From positions 1 through 20,395 of the forward strand of contig CAMMKE010000015.1 of NCBI GenBank assembly GCA_946497375.1: a stretch of DNA of 20,395 bases, read 5' to 3'. The notes under the pieces were generated by a model. The model searched no databases, was not told where the DNA came from, and saw only the letters and a program-made list of their open reading frames with translations. The position numbers and the translations under genes are program-made. This document shows positions 12,526 to 20,144 of the stretch, in pieces. The stretch is from an uncultured Mycoplasmatota bacterium (lineage in GTDB: Bacteria; Bacillota_I; Bacilli_A; RF39; UBA660). Within the stretch, counting starts at the first letter, position 1, and each line of letters opens with the position of its first letter.

Positions 12526-13797
12526 ATGGATTATGTAAAGAAAGATTTAGGAGCTTATAATCTTCATATAATAAAAACAAACCTTTATAAGACTATTACT
12601 GTTAAGATATTCTTTAGAGAAGAAGCCTTAAAAGAAAATATTACGAAACGTAATTTCTTAAGTCGGATGATGATGTTAGGAAGTAATGACTATAAAACTA
12701 AAGTAGAACTTACTAAAGCTGAACAAGACTTATATGCTGTTAATATATCAAGTACTAACAGAAGAATAGGTAACTATTTAGATACTGGTATTAGTCTTAA
12801 AGTATTACATGATAAATATACAGAAGAAGGTAACTTTGAGAAGAGTTTAGATTTATTAGACTCCCTTATCTTCAACCCTAAAGTTACTAATAATGCCTTT
12901 GATGAGGTAGACTTTAATACTGTTTATGAAGAATATAAAGCAGACCTTAGTAGTTTAGTAGAAAATAAAATGACTTATGCTCTAATTAAAGGTTTAGAAG
13001 CGACAGATAATAAAAGTGTTATAAGTTATCGAGGTATTGGTTATTTAGAAGACTTAGAGAAAATTACTAAAGAAAACTTATATGATTACTATAAGAATGT
13101 TATTAGTCATAACTTTGTTGATATCTTTGTTTTAGGAGATGTAGATGAAGAGAAAATTACCAATATTATAAGAGAAAAATTTAAGATAAATACTTTTAAA
13201 AAGAAACCTATAAAAGCTTTAGTAGAGCCCCTAAAAGTATCCAGAATTAAAACTGTTAAAGAAAAAGTAGAAGCAGAACAAGATAACTTAATAATAACTT
13301 TATCTCTTAATAACTTAACAGATTATGAAAGAAATTATCCTCTTTCTTTATATAATGCCATATTAGGTGGAGGTTCAGAATCATTATTATTTGGTGAAGT
13401 TAGAGAAAAGAATTCGCTTGCCTATTATGTTAGTAGTACTCCTAATAAATTAGATAATTTAATTATTATTAGAGGTGGTATTACTAAAGATAAAAGTATG
13501 GATGCAGTTAATATAATAAAAAAGATATTAAAAGACTTAGAAGCAGGAAAAATAGACGATGATAGAGTAGAGAAAGCGAAAGAATATTATACTAGTGCTA
13601 TTGATGATATTATAGAAAGTCCTTTTCAAATAATAGAGAGTTATTATATGATAGAACTACTTGGAGTAGATGATATTGAAACTAAACGTAAGAAGATGTT
13701 AAAAGTAACAAAAGATGAAATCATCGCTCTTGCTAAGAAAGTTAAAATTAATACAATTTATATTCTAGAAGGAAGTGATGATAATGGAGAAAATTGA
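12526..13797 (+). CDS. ymfF: M16 peptidase-family protein, non-catalytic partner (YmfF type)
   Basis: 423 aa, two M16 (insulinase/pitrilysin) half-domains. The N-terminal half lacks the zinc-binding HxxEH, so it should not hydrolyse peptides by itself. The C-terminal half keeps the substrate-side signature LGGGSESLLFGEVREKN plus SLAYY (about 280-301), with the Arg and Tyr that complete the active site of a partner subunit. The pair YmfF/YmfH is a standard Firmicute arrangement, thought to form a heterodimeric processing peptidase; in several species these genes lie beside small-peptide or membrane-homeostasis genes. SD AAGGAAGGTG is close to the ATG. The 3' end overlaps the next gene by 14 bases. 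Substrate unknown. Confidence 0.88.
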   Translation: MDYVKKDLGAYNLHIIKTNLYKTITVKIFFREEALKENITKRNFLSRMMMLGSNDYKTKVELTKAEQDLYAVNISSTNRRIGNYLDTGISLKVLHDKYTEEGNFEKSLDLLDSLIFNPKVTNNAFDEVDFNTVYEEYKADLSSLVENKMTYALIKGLEATDNKSVISYRGIGYLEDLEKITKENLYDYYKNVISHNFVDIFVLGDVDEEKITNIIREKFKINTFKKKPIKALVEPLKVSRIKTVKEKVEAEQDNLIITLSLNNLTDYERNYPLSLYNAILGGGSESLLFGEVREKNSLAYYVSSTPNKLDNLIIIRGGITKDKSMDAVNIIKKILKDLEAGKIDDDRVEKAKEYYTSAIDDIIESPFQIIESYYMIELLGVDDIETKRKKMLKVTKDEIIALAKKVKINTIYILEGSDDNGEN

Positions 13798-15088
13798 AAT
13801 AAAGAATGTTGATAAGACTATTTATAGAGAAGTTTTAGATAATGGTTTAGAAATTATTATTATTCCTAATGATAAGATTAGTAAGAAGAAAAATTATTAC
13901 TTTAGTTATGCCACTTATTATGGAGCCGCTATTAATGAATTTGTTCCTGTTGGGAAAAATAAAATGACTTCTTTCCCTAGTGGTATCGCTCATTTTTTAG
14001 AACATAAGATGTTTGAAAGTAAAGATGGAATAAAGCCTTTTGATTTTTATGCTAAGACAGGTAGTTATGTTAATGCTTTTACTAGTTATAAAAATACTTG
14101 TTATGTTGTAACTGGTAATAAGAAGATGAAAGAAAATTTAGAGTATTTATTAACTTTTGTTAATAGTCCTTACTTTACAGATGAAAATGTAGAGAAAGAA
14201 CAAGGAATAATATGTGAAGAAGCAGCGATGAATGATGATAGTCCTGATTATTTAGCATATAAAACTATTAATAAAAATCTTTATAAAGTATCTCCTTATA
14301 ATACACCAATACTTGGAACTATAGAAAGTATAAAAGAAATTACTAAAGATGACTTATATAACTGTTATAATACTTTCTATCGTCCTAGTAATATGTTCTT
14401 AGTAGTAGGCGGGGCAGTTGACCCAGATGAAGTTGTTAAAATTGCTACTAATACCCTAGCAAGATTCAATTTAGAGAAAAGTGATAATATTAAAATAAAA
14501 AATTATAAAGAACCAGTTAAAGTAGTTAAAGACTATGAAGAGATAAAAAAAGATGTAAAAGTAGAAAAACTTGCTATTGGTTTTAAAATGGATAAATCAA
14601 AGTTTCCTATTAAAAATAAAGTTACCTTAGACTTATATCTTAATATGTTAATTTCTCTTTGCTTTGGTGCTAGTTCAGAGTTTAGAGAAATGATAAGAAA
14701 AAGACATCTAGTTAGTAGAAGTGGTTACTATTTTCAAGATATAGGTAATATCGTTACTTTTATGGTAGAAGCAGATGTTTTGAATTATCCTGTATATTTA
14801 AAAGAATTAGATAATTATCTTAATAATTTAGATGTATTAGAAGAAGATTTAGAGAGAATTAAAAAAGTTTGGATATCTAGTGAAGTAATTAAAAGTGATT
14901 ATGCCGATAGCATTGTAGATACTGTAGTAGATGATATGATTAATTATCATAAAGTTATTACTAACTATGTAGAACTTATTAAGAATATGAATATTACAAC
15001 AATGAAAGAGGTAATTAACAGCTTAGATTTTACTAATAGAGCGATTGTTAGAGTAATAAGTGAAAATAATCCTTTACAAAATAATTAG
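13784..15088 (+). CDS. ymfH: M16 zinc peptidase, catalytic partner (YmfH type)
   Basis: 434 aa from the ATG at 13784. Two other in-frame starts (GTG 13775, ATG 13778) sit in or next to the SD AAGGAAG, so the third is preferred. The inverted zinc motif is present as AHFLEHKMFE (HxxEH at about 70-74), with the distal Glu ligand in EQGIICEEAAMND (about 145-157). It is therefore the active half of the YmfF/YmfH pair. The remainder has the usual M16 layout, with a C-terminal inactive half-domain (FGASSEFREMIRKRHLVSRS). It follows ymfF in a translationally coupled two-gene unit. In B. subtilis an SDR (ymfI) follows; here rplS follows instead. Confidence 0.9.
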   Translation: MEKIEIKNVDKTIYREVLDNGLEIIIIPNDKISKKKNYYFSYATYYGAAINEFVPVGKNKMTSFPSGIAHFLEHKMFESKDGIKPFDFYAKTGSYVNAFTSYKNTCYVVTGNKKMKENLEYLLTFVNSPYFTDENVEKEQGIICEEAAMNDDSPDYLAYKTINKNLYKVSPYNTPILGTIESIKEITKDDLYNCYNTFYRPSNMFLVVGGAVDPDEVVKIATNTLARFNLEKSDNIKIKNYKEPVKVVKDYEEIKKDVKVEKLAIGFKMDKSKFPIKNKVTLDLYLNMLISLCFGASSEFREMIRKRHLVSRSGYYFQDIGNIVTFMVEADVLNYPVYLKELDNYLNNLDVLEEDLERIKKVWISSEVIKSDYADSIVDTVVDDMINYHKVITNYVELIKNMNITTMKEVINSLDFTNRAIVRVISENNPLQNN

Positions 15089-15102
15089 GCCTATGATATA
15101 AT
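15073..15102 (+). promoter_or_regulatory. SigA promoter for rplS
   Basis: TTTACA (15073-15078), an 18-bp spacer and TATAAT (15097-15102) preceded by TGA. The -35 lies inside the end of the ymfH coding sequence. Confidence 0.72.
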
Positions 15103-15108
15103 TAAAGA

Positions 15109-15174
15109 CGTCAAAAAAATGTTCCGCTAATCATTTGGTTATGAGCATTGGTTATAGGTAAAGGAGGATCTTAT
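15109..15174 (+). promoter_or_regulatory. Probable L19 leader (autoregulatory 5' UTR of rplS)
   Basis: A 66-nt leader between the promoter and the rplS ATG, containing TTCCGCTAATC (15122-15132) and two related segments, ATTTGGTTATGAG and ATTGGTTATAGG. TCAT/ATGA pairing around TTGGTT can form a small hairpin. The position and the CCGCT...GAGCATTGGT pattern resemble what I remember of the Firmicute L19 leader, which is thought to bind L19. A covariance-model search would settle it. Confidence 0.5.
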
Positions 15175-15522
15175 ATGAACGTAATTGACAAAATTAATGA
15201 CAAACAAATTAATAAGAACATTCCTGAATTTAGAGTTGGAGATACTGTTCGTGTTGATGTTAAGATTATCGAAGGTAAACGTGAAAGAATCCAAGCTTTT
15301 GAAGGAATTGTAATCGCTCGTCGTGGTGGTAGTGTTAGTGAAACATTTACTGTTCGTAAAATGAGTAGTGGTGTAGGAGTTGAAAGAACATTCCCAATTC
15401 ACTCACCTAAGATTGCTAAAATTACTGTCTTAAGGCATGGTAAAGTAAGACGTGCTAAATTAGGAAATGTTTTAAGAAATAGTAAAGGTCAATATCGTAT
15501 TAAAGAAAGAGGACAACAATAG
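15175..15522 (+). CDS. rplS: 50S ribosomal protein L19
   Basis: 115 aa, full length for bL19. It begins MNVIDKIND after the ideal SD AAAGGAGGA (15160-15168); a more upstream ATG at 15148 lies in the leader. Family hallmarks are [34 protein letters not shown], and [17 protein letters not shown]. These are followed by [21 protein letters not shown] and the basic end. L19 sits at the 30S-50S interface near the bridge region. The codons include more CGT arginines than the neighbours, as expected for a highly expressed gene. It is a single-gene transcript: own promoter and leader upstream, and a terminator overlapping its stop codon. The usual rimM-trmD neighbours are absent here. Confidence 0.98.
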   Translation: MNVIDKINDKQINKNIPEFRVGDTVRVDVKIIEGKRERIQAFEGIVIARRGGSVSETFTVRKMSSGVGVERTFPIHSPKIAKITVLRHGKVRRAKLGNVLRNSKGQYRIKERGQQ

Positions 15523-15533
15523 TTCTCTTTTTT
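15505..15533 (+). terminator. Intrinsic terminator of rplS
   Basis: A 10-bp stem (15505-15514 with 15522-15531, two G-U pairs), a 7-nt loop and T6 at 15528-15533. The left arm lies within the last codons. Confidence 0.72.
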
Positions 15534-15557
15534 CTTTTCTAAAGCTTAAATTAGATG

Positions 15558-15563
15558 TATAAT
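15558..15563 (+). promoter_or_regulatory. -10 box for the lepB promoter
   Basis: A perfect TATAAT directly preceded by TG, 24 bp before the ATG. The -35 is weak (TTTTCT at 15535-15540, 17-bp spacing). Confidence 0.45.
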
Positions 15564-15587
15564 ATTAATTGTTAGAAAGGATTAGAT

Positions 15588-16094
15588 ATGAAAGAGAAAA
15601 TAAAACCATTTTTACCATATATAATTATTATAGTTGTTGTCTTATTTATTAAAGCTTTTATAGTTACACCTATTAAAGTAAATGGAGAATCAATGCATCC
15701 TACACTTGAAGAAGGAGACATTATGATTTTAAATAAGACTGCATATTATTTTAACGACCCTAAAAGATTTGATATAGTTGTAGTAGATATGCCAGATGAA
15801 TACTTAATTAAAAGAGTTATCGGCTTGCCTGGAGAACATATAGAATATAAAGATAATACTTTATATGTAGATGGTAAGAAAGTTAAAGAAAACTTTAAAC
15901 ATGGTAAGACAGAAGATTTTAACATAAAAGAATTAGGTAGTGATACAGTTCCAGAAGACTCTTATTTAGTTATGGGAGATAATAGAGAAAACTCTCTAGA
16001 TAGTAGAGAGTTAGGTTTTATGAAAATAGACCAGTTATTAGGTAGAACTAGTCTAATCATTTTACCATTTAATAGAATAGGTAGTACTAAATAA
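15588..16094 (+). CDS. lepB: Type I signal peptidase
   Basis: 168 aa, the size of Firmicute SipS-like enzymes. One N-terminal membrane helix (about 9-27) is followed by the extracytoplasmic S26 catalytic domain. Box B NGESMHPTLEEGD carries the nucleophile Ser35. Box D YLIKRVIGLPGE carries the general base Lys75, and box E VMGDNRENSLDSRELGF closes the site. The Ser/Lys dyad makes it a P-type peptidase, distinct from the Ser/His ER-type SipW that normally processes TasA. It cleaves signal peptides of Sec-exported proteins at the outer face of the membrane. SD AAAGGAT lies seven bases ahead of ATG. It converges on a minus-strand gene two bases after its stop. Confidence 0.95.
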   Translation: MKEKIKPFLPYIIIIVVVLFIKAFIVTPIKVNGESMHPTLEEGDIMILNKTAYYFNDPKRFDIVVVDMPDEYLIKRVIGLPGEHIEYKDNTLYVDGKKVKENFKHGKTEDFNIKELGSDTVPEDSYLVMGDNRENSLDSRELGFMKIDQLLGRTSLIILPFNRIGSTK

Positions 16095-16096
16095 AG

Positions 16097-17014
16097 TTAT
16101 AACTCTCCATTTAATAATTTATTATCTAAGTCATCTAATATATCAATTATATTAGATGCAAATTCTCTATTTTCTCTAAACTTTTTACTAGTAGATGAAT
16201 ATAAAGTAGAAAAATCATTCTTTTCTAAAATAGGAATAAGAAATGTATTATCAAGAGTAGTGATACGTATCATCATTTCATAACAACTATTTTTATTTGC
16301 TGTAATTCTATTTCTATGATTACTTTTTTTATCTTCTATAACAGTATTATCTAGTAATAATTCATAGTTTTTAATATTCTTAATATTGTATTTATAATGG
16401 AATGTTTTTGTATGAAAAACAACCTCATTATTTATACCAATACTAATACCAGAGGCTAGGTCGTTTAGATAAAAAATTCTAGGTATAGTATTACATAGAA
16501 TCTCTAACTTTCTATTAATTTCCTCTTCTCTATAATTAGAATCTTGAAATAGCTTTATAAATGCCAAAAGTATTTCATTAGAACCATTAATATTAAATAG
16601 CATATTACTAAGTAATACAGTTTTACTTAATATACTATTTTTTATAACTTCTATAGTAAGGTCTTGGTAGTTGTATTTAAGATAGCCTTCTGTATTAACA
16701 AGCCATAGATATTTCGTAGTTGCTATAAAGTAAAATTTAACGTTAGTTTTACACTCATTTGCATAAACACAAGATAATATAAGTTCATCTATTGGAATAA
16801 CTTCTCTTAAAATAATTGCATCATTTTCATTTAAATCAGGACATATATCCATAAGTAATTTATAACTTATAGTTGGTTTATTAGTTCGAGGATGAGAATA
16901 ATTATAAAATTTAGGAAGTGTGTTCACTTTATTTAATAATTCTTTATACTTTTCATTTCCTTCTACTTTTTCTTTATATTTATTTTGAACTTGAGTTAAT
17001 AATTGTTTAAACAT
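16097..17014 (-). CDS. Uncharacterised 305-aa protein
   Basis: 305 aa on the minus strand, soluble, no clear membrane segment. I do not recognise the family. The N-terminal 50 residues are Lys-rich and helical (QVQNKYKEKVEGNEKYKELL). The centre (about 85-110) reads VKFYFIATTKYLWLVNTEGYLKY, a run of strands with a W-L-V-N-T-E-G turn. That resembles bacterial PH-like (bPH/YokE) domains, which carry short strand repeats of this type. A second similar beta segment, ISIGINNEVVFHTKTFHYKYNI, follows at about 195-216. This is only a resemblance. The SD AGAGGTGG is a few bases upstream of ATG and an extended-10 SigA promoter lies 25-56 bp upstream. It ends two bases from the lepB stop, with a 10-nt palindrome (16095-16104) at the junction. 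Confidence 0.75.
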   Translation of the reverse strand: MFKQLLTQVQNKYKEKVEGNEKYKELLNKVNTLPKFYNYSHPRTNKPTISYKLLMDICPDLNENDAIILREVIPIDELILSCVYANECKTNVKFYFIATTKYLWLVNTEGYLKYNYQDLTIEVIKNSILSKTVLLSNMLFNINGSNEILLAFIKLFQDSNYREEEINRKLEILCNTIPRIFYLNDLASGISIGINNEVVFHTKTFHYKYNIKNIKNYELLLDNTVIEDKKSNHRNRITANKNSCYEMMIRITTLDNTFLIPILEKNDFSTLYSSTSKKFRENREFASNIIDILDDLDNKLLNGEL

Positions 17015-17041
17015 ATATCCACCTCTTTATTATTATAAATC

Positions 17042-17070
17042 ATAATAACATAGATAATTATTTTTGTAAA
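17042..17070 (-). promoter_or_regulatory. SigA promoter for the 305-aa minus-strand gene
   Basis: Minus strand: TTTACA (17070-17065), a 17-bp spacer and TATTAT (17047-17042) preceded by TGT. Confidence 0.65.
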
Positions 17071-17128
17071 TTAACTAGCTTTATAATAGACATATAAAGA
17101 TTATGTTTTAAAATTATAGAATAAATTT

Positions 17129-17168
17129 AAACTAGGTATTATCTGAAGTATGAAAGTACCTAGTTTTT
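17129..17168 (+). terminator. Orphan terminator-like hairpin
   Basis: A 10-bp perfect stem (17129-17138 with 17157-17166), an 18-nt loop and T5 (17164-17168). No plus-strand gene precedes it (the upstream gene is on the minus strand), so it may end a small RNA or mark a lost gene. A TATAAT is present at 17082-17087. Confidence 0.55.
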
Positions 17169-17171
17169 ATT

Positions 17172-17185
17172 TACGAAAATTCGTA
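17172..17185. repeat. Inverted repeat TACGAA-AA-TTCGTA, possible operator
   Basis: Two 6-bp arms with a 2-bp centre, 21 bp upstream of the -35 of the next promoter. Confidence 0.45.
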
Positions 17186-17206
17186 TCAAAAATATTTCAA
17201 AAAGTA

Positions 17207-17235
17207 TTGACGAACAATTATTCTAATGATAAGAT
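17207..17235 (+). promoter_or_regulatory. SigA promoter for the kinase-RhuM unit, with a LexA-like half-site overlap
   Basis: TTGACG (17207-17212), 17 bp, TAAGAT (17230-17235) preceded by TGA. Across the -35 and spacer runs CGAAC-AATT-ATTC (17211-17223), one base away from the GAAC-N4-GTTC core of Bacillus LexA boxes. Confidence 0.6.
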
Positions 17236-17270
17236 AAATCCAAGAAAAAACTAATTTAAGGAGAAAAATT

Positions 17271-17777
17271 ATGGCAAAATTATATATTATAACAGGTCCT
17301 TCAGGAGTTGGTAAAAGTACTATTTCTAAAAGTCTAGCAAAGAATTTAGAAAAATCAGTATTATTAGAAGGAGATGATTTTTATCATCAAGTAGTAGGTG
17401 GTTATGTGCAAGCATGGAAACCTGGTAATCATCTTGATATTTTTTGGAAAGTGTGTATAGATACTATTAATAATTATTTAAATGCTTCATATGATGTTAT
17501 TTTTAACTATATTATAGATAATGATAAACTTATAGAATTAAAAAGTATATTTGAAAATATAGAGACAAAGTTTGTTGTATTATTAGTAAATAAAGAAACT
17601 ATTTTAAAAAGAGATAAAGAACGACCAGAAGAACACCAAATGAAAGAAAGATGCTTAGTATTACTTAATGAGTTTTTAAATAATAATTATGATGAAAAAT
17701 ATATATTATATACAGATAAATTAACAATCAATCAAACAGTAGATGAGATAATTAATAATAAAAAATATTTGTTATGA
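17271..17777 (+). CDS. P-loop small-molecule kinase-like protein (AAA_33 type)
   Basis: 168 aa. Starts MAKLYIITGPSGVGKST, a Walker A loop at residues 9-16, followed by a typical kinase order. EGDDFYHQ (about 34-41) is the acidic substrate-binding segment. VVLLVNKETILKRDKERP supplies the Asp/Arg LID-like region with R-D-x-E-R-P. The layout matches nucleoside/gluconate kinase and chloramphenicol phosphotransferase-like P-loop proteins; the phosphate acceptor is unknown. GGYVQAWKPGNHLDIFWKVCIDTI is a distinctive, probably family-defining stretch. SD AAGGAGA is eight bases upstream. It is followed after 24 bp by the RhuM gene with its own SD, so the two probably share the promoter at 17207-17235. 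Confidence 0.75.
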   Translation: MAKLYIITGPSGVGKSTISKSLAKNLEKSVLLEGDDFYHQVVGGYVQAWKPGNHLDIFWKVCIDTINNYLNASYDVIFNYIIDNDKLIELKSIFENIETKFVVLLVNKETILKRDKERPEEHQMKERCLVLLNEFLNNNYDEKYILYTDKLTINQTVDEIINNKKYLL

Positions 17778-17801
17778 TTTATAGCGAAAGGTGGTGTAAA
17801 A

Positions 17802-18725
17802 ATGAATGAATTAAAAGAACAAAATTACTTATTAATTTATAAAGATAAAGATAGTAATATTGTAGTAGATGCAATATTTAAAGATGAAACTCTATGGTTA
17901 ACTCAAAAAGGAATGTCAAAAGTATTTGATTGCACTACAGATAATATATCATATCATTTAAAAAATATTTTTAAAACGAATGAATTAAAAGAAGATTCAG
18001 TTACCGAGGAATCTTTGGTAACTGCTTCTGATGGTAAGAACTACAAAACTAAAATATACAATTTAGATGCTATTATTGCTGTTGGATATAGAATTAATTC
18101 AAAAAAAGCGACAGATTTTAGAATTTGGGCAACTAAAGTATTAAAAGATTATATGATTAAAGGTTTTGCTCTAAATGATGAGAGATTTATTAGAGGCAAT
18201 AAATATGATGCAAAATATTTTGATGAATTACTTGAAAGAATAAAGACTATTAGAGTTAGTGAGAGAATGTCATATCAAAAAATAACTGATTTGTTTATTG
18301 CAACTTCAGCGGATTATAATCCTAAGAGTGAAGAAGCCTATACGTTCTTTAAAATAATTCAAAATAAACTTCATTATGCAATTTCTGGACATACTGCGGC
18401 AGAACTTATTTATAATAGAGTTAACGCTAATAAAAAACATATGGGTCTCACTAATTGGAAGAATTCCCCTGATGGATTAATATACAAGTATGATGTTTCT
18501 ATTTCTAAAAATTATTTAAACGAAGAAGAATTAAATAAATTAAATGATTTAACAAATATGTTTTTGGTTTTTGCAGAAGACGAAGCTAAGGAAAGACACA
18601 TTATGACTATGCAGAATTGGATTAATGCTACAGATGATTTGTTAAAATTTAGAAGAAAAAGTGTATTAAAAAATTCAGGAACGATTTCTCATCAGCAAGC
18701 TGTAAAAAAAGCAGAAAATGAATAA
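17802..18725 (+). CDS. RhuM family protein, C-terminus apparently truncated
   Basis: 307 aa. A virulence-RhuM-type protein. The N-terminal domain DAIFKDETLWLTQKGMSKVF followed by ISYHLKNIF is its DNA-binding-like signature. The central block YNLDAIIAVGYRINSKKATDFRIWAT then leads to LKDYMIKGFALNDERF, both highly conserved. The family occurs in pathogenicity islands, phages and mobile elements; its function is not established. RhuM proteins I remember continue past the AVKKAENE segment with about 25-30 more residues (an EYEKFR...ISDFD type ending). Here the frame stops there, and neither other frame continues the ending, so that end seems lost by deletion rather than frameshift. SD AAGGTGGTG is eight bases upstream. 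Confidence 0.85.
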   Translation: MNELKEQNYLLIYKDKDSNIVVDAIFKDETLWLTQKGMSKVFDCTTDNISYHLKNIFKTNELKEDSVTEESLVTASDGKNYKTKIYNLDAIIAVGYRINSKKATDFRIWATKVLKDYMIKGFALNDERFIRGNKYDAKYFDELLERIKTIRVSERMSYQKITDLFIATSADYNPKSEEAYTFFKIIQNKLHYAISGHTAAELIYNRVNANKKHMGLTNWKNSPDGLIYKYDVSISKNYLNEEELNKLNDLTNMFLVFAEDEAKERHIMTMQNWINATDDLLKFRRKSVLKNSGTISHQQAVKKAENE

Positions 18726-18850
18726 TAATAGTCAAATTCAATGGGCGAGACACATTTATGTCAAACTATCTCTAAACCCTTATAGAATAAAGAAAATAGA
18801 AAAATAAGCTTTTACATATTTTCACAAAAATATGCTAAATTTTACTGATT

Positions 18851-18878
18851 TTTATAAAAAATATAATCGTGATATAAT
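18851..18878 (+). promoter_or_regulatory. Promoter ahead of the dinD remnant
   Basis: TATAAT at 18873-18878 preceded by TGA, with TTTATA at 18851-18856 (16-bp spacer). It leaves a leader of about 115 nt. No clear LexA box was seen here. Confidence 0.5.
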
Positions 18879-18936
18879 TAGTAAGGAATTTATTAGAGTT
18901 GAGTAGTCAAAATGAGTAATTATTATTGATGGAAAA

Positions 18937-18960
18937 AGCATAACATGACATGAATATGCT
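18937..18960 (+). other. Small hairpin in the dinD leader
   Basis: AGCATA (18937-18942) pairs with TATGCT (18955-18960) around a 12-nt loop that itself contains CATGACATG. No T run follows, so it is not a terminator. Confidence 0.35.
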
Positions 18961-19000
18961 AGCAAATGATTAAAAGTGTGATAGTAGATTGGAGGTAGTA

Positions 19001-19806
19001 ATGAAGAAAATTGACAATAATTATACTAATAATACTTTTGAAGATATAAAACATATTGATGAATATGGAAATGAGTACTGGTTTGCTCGTGATTTGCAAA
19101 AAGTTTTAGAATATAAGGATTGGAGAAATTTTTTAAAAGTTTTAGATAAAGCAAAGGAAGCTTGTTGCAATTCTAGATTTAACGTGGATGAACAACTTGT
19201 TGAGGTCAACAAGTTGTCAAAAAGAAACAATAATGCTATTGTTAATATACAAGATTATAAATTATCGATATATATATGTTATTTGATAGTTCAAAATGCC
19301 GACCCAAGTAAGGAAGTGGTTGCCTTAGGACAAACTTATTTTGCTGTTCAAACAAGAAAACAAGAAATAACTGAACAAGAATATGATTCTCTATCAAATG
19401 ATGAAAAGAGATTTTATCAAAAAAAAATTAACAAAACAAGGCAATTATACTTTACAAAAAGTCGCATCATCTGCAGGTGTAAAAAATATGGCTGAATTTC
19501 ATAATGCTGGATATAAGGGATTATATAATGGCGAAACAGCTGATGATATTTTTAAAAAAAAAGTTACGTTATAGAGAAGATATTTTAGATAATATGAATG
19601 AGGATGAGTTAGTTGCAAATTTATTTAGAATCAATCAAACAAAACAAAAACTTTTAAGAGATAATGTTAAAGGCGAAAACAATGCAAAAAACGTACATTA
19701 TGAAGTTGGTAAAAAGGTAAGAAAAGCAATTGCTGATATTGGTGGAATGATGCCAGAAGATATGCCGACACCTAAAAAGAGTTTGAAAGGGAAAAGAAAC
19801 AGCTAA
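19001..19806 (+). pseudogene. dinD: DNA-damage-inducible protein D (dinD), broken by two +1 frameshifts
   Basis: Starts at the ATG 19001 with SD GGAGG. Frame one runs to about 19427 and encodes the DinD N-terminal part (YWFARDLQKVLEYKDWRNF, then KAKEACCNS, VQNADPSKE, and GQTYFAVQTRKQE). Frame two (about 19425-19560) continues as LTKQGNY, then AGVKNMAEFHNAGYKGLYNGE. Frame three (about 19561-19806) encodes LDNMNEDELVANLFRINQTK, then KNVHYEVGKKVRKAI, then GGMMPEDMPTPK. Together they give the full length of about 268 aa, comparable to E. coli DinD (274 aa). Both shifts are one extra A in nine-A runs (19419-19427 and 19554-19562). Removing one A from each restores a continuous protein. DinD is SOS-induced in E. 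coli and affects RecA-mediated strand exchange. The intact protein quality on both sides suggests recent breakage, slippage or sequencing error. Confidence 0.88.
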
Positions 19807-19910
19807 CAGATAAGAAAAAGAGAAAATTAGTAGTAGGAACGATAGAGTAAGGAAGTGATAAAAATGGAAAATAAAGAAAAAAGTTTGGCATCACAGTATA
19901 TCGGGTGGTT

Positions 19911-19932
19911 GATTACGATTTATTGCAACCCC
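19911..19932 (+). repeat. Direct repeat, copy 1
   Basis: GATTACG, then ATTT, then ATTGCAACCCC with one base shift; matches copy 2 at 20068-20087 apart from the central 2-4 bases. The copies are 157 bp apart. Confidence 0.55.
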
Positions 19933-19953
19933 TAGCAAAAACCTTATAAATAA

Positions 19954-20001
19954 AGGCTTTTCTTGATTTTTGATCTTGCACATTTTTGATGAAAAAAGCC
20001 T
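19954..20001. repeat. Inverted repeat AGGCTTTT / AAAAGCCT
   Basis: Perfect 8-bp arms at 19954-19961 and 19994-20001, 32 bp apart, lying between the two direct-repeat copies. Confidence 0.4.
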
Positions 20002-20067
20002 AAAATCATTCAAAATAGATAAAAATATAGCAAATTTAATGATATTTATGATGGGAATTAGAATGGT

Positions 20068-20087
20068 GATTACGTCATTGCAACCCC
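20068..20087 (+). repeat. Direct repeat, copy 2
   Basis: GATTACG, then TC, then ATTGCAACCCC. See copy 1. Both copies are preceded by a GG-T-rich segment. Confidence 0.55.
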
Positions 20088-20144
20088 ATAAAAAATTGTC
20101 CTTGCAACAAGAAAATAGTTGTTACACATTTTCATTTGCTAAAA

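Noticed and set aside
15139..15402. Minus-strand 87-aa frame opposite rplS
   Set aside because: Low-complexity Thr/Asn/Ser-rich shadow of a highly conserved ribosomal gene, with no SD.
17102..17270. CRISPR, tRNA or rRNA in the intergenic gaps
   Set aside because: No regularly spaced repeats, cloverleaf or GC-richer structured RNA segment was found in any gap.
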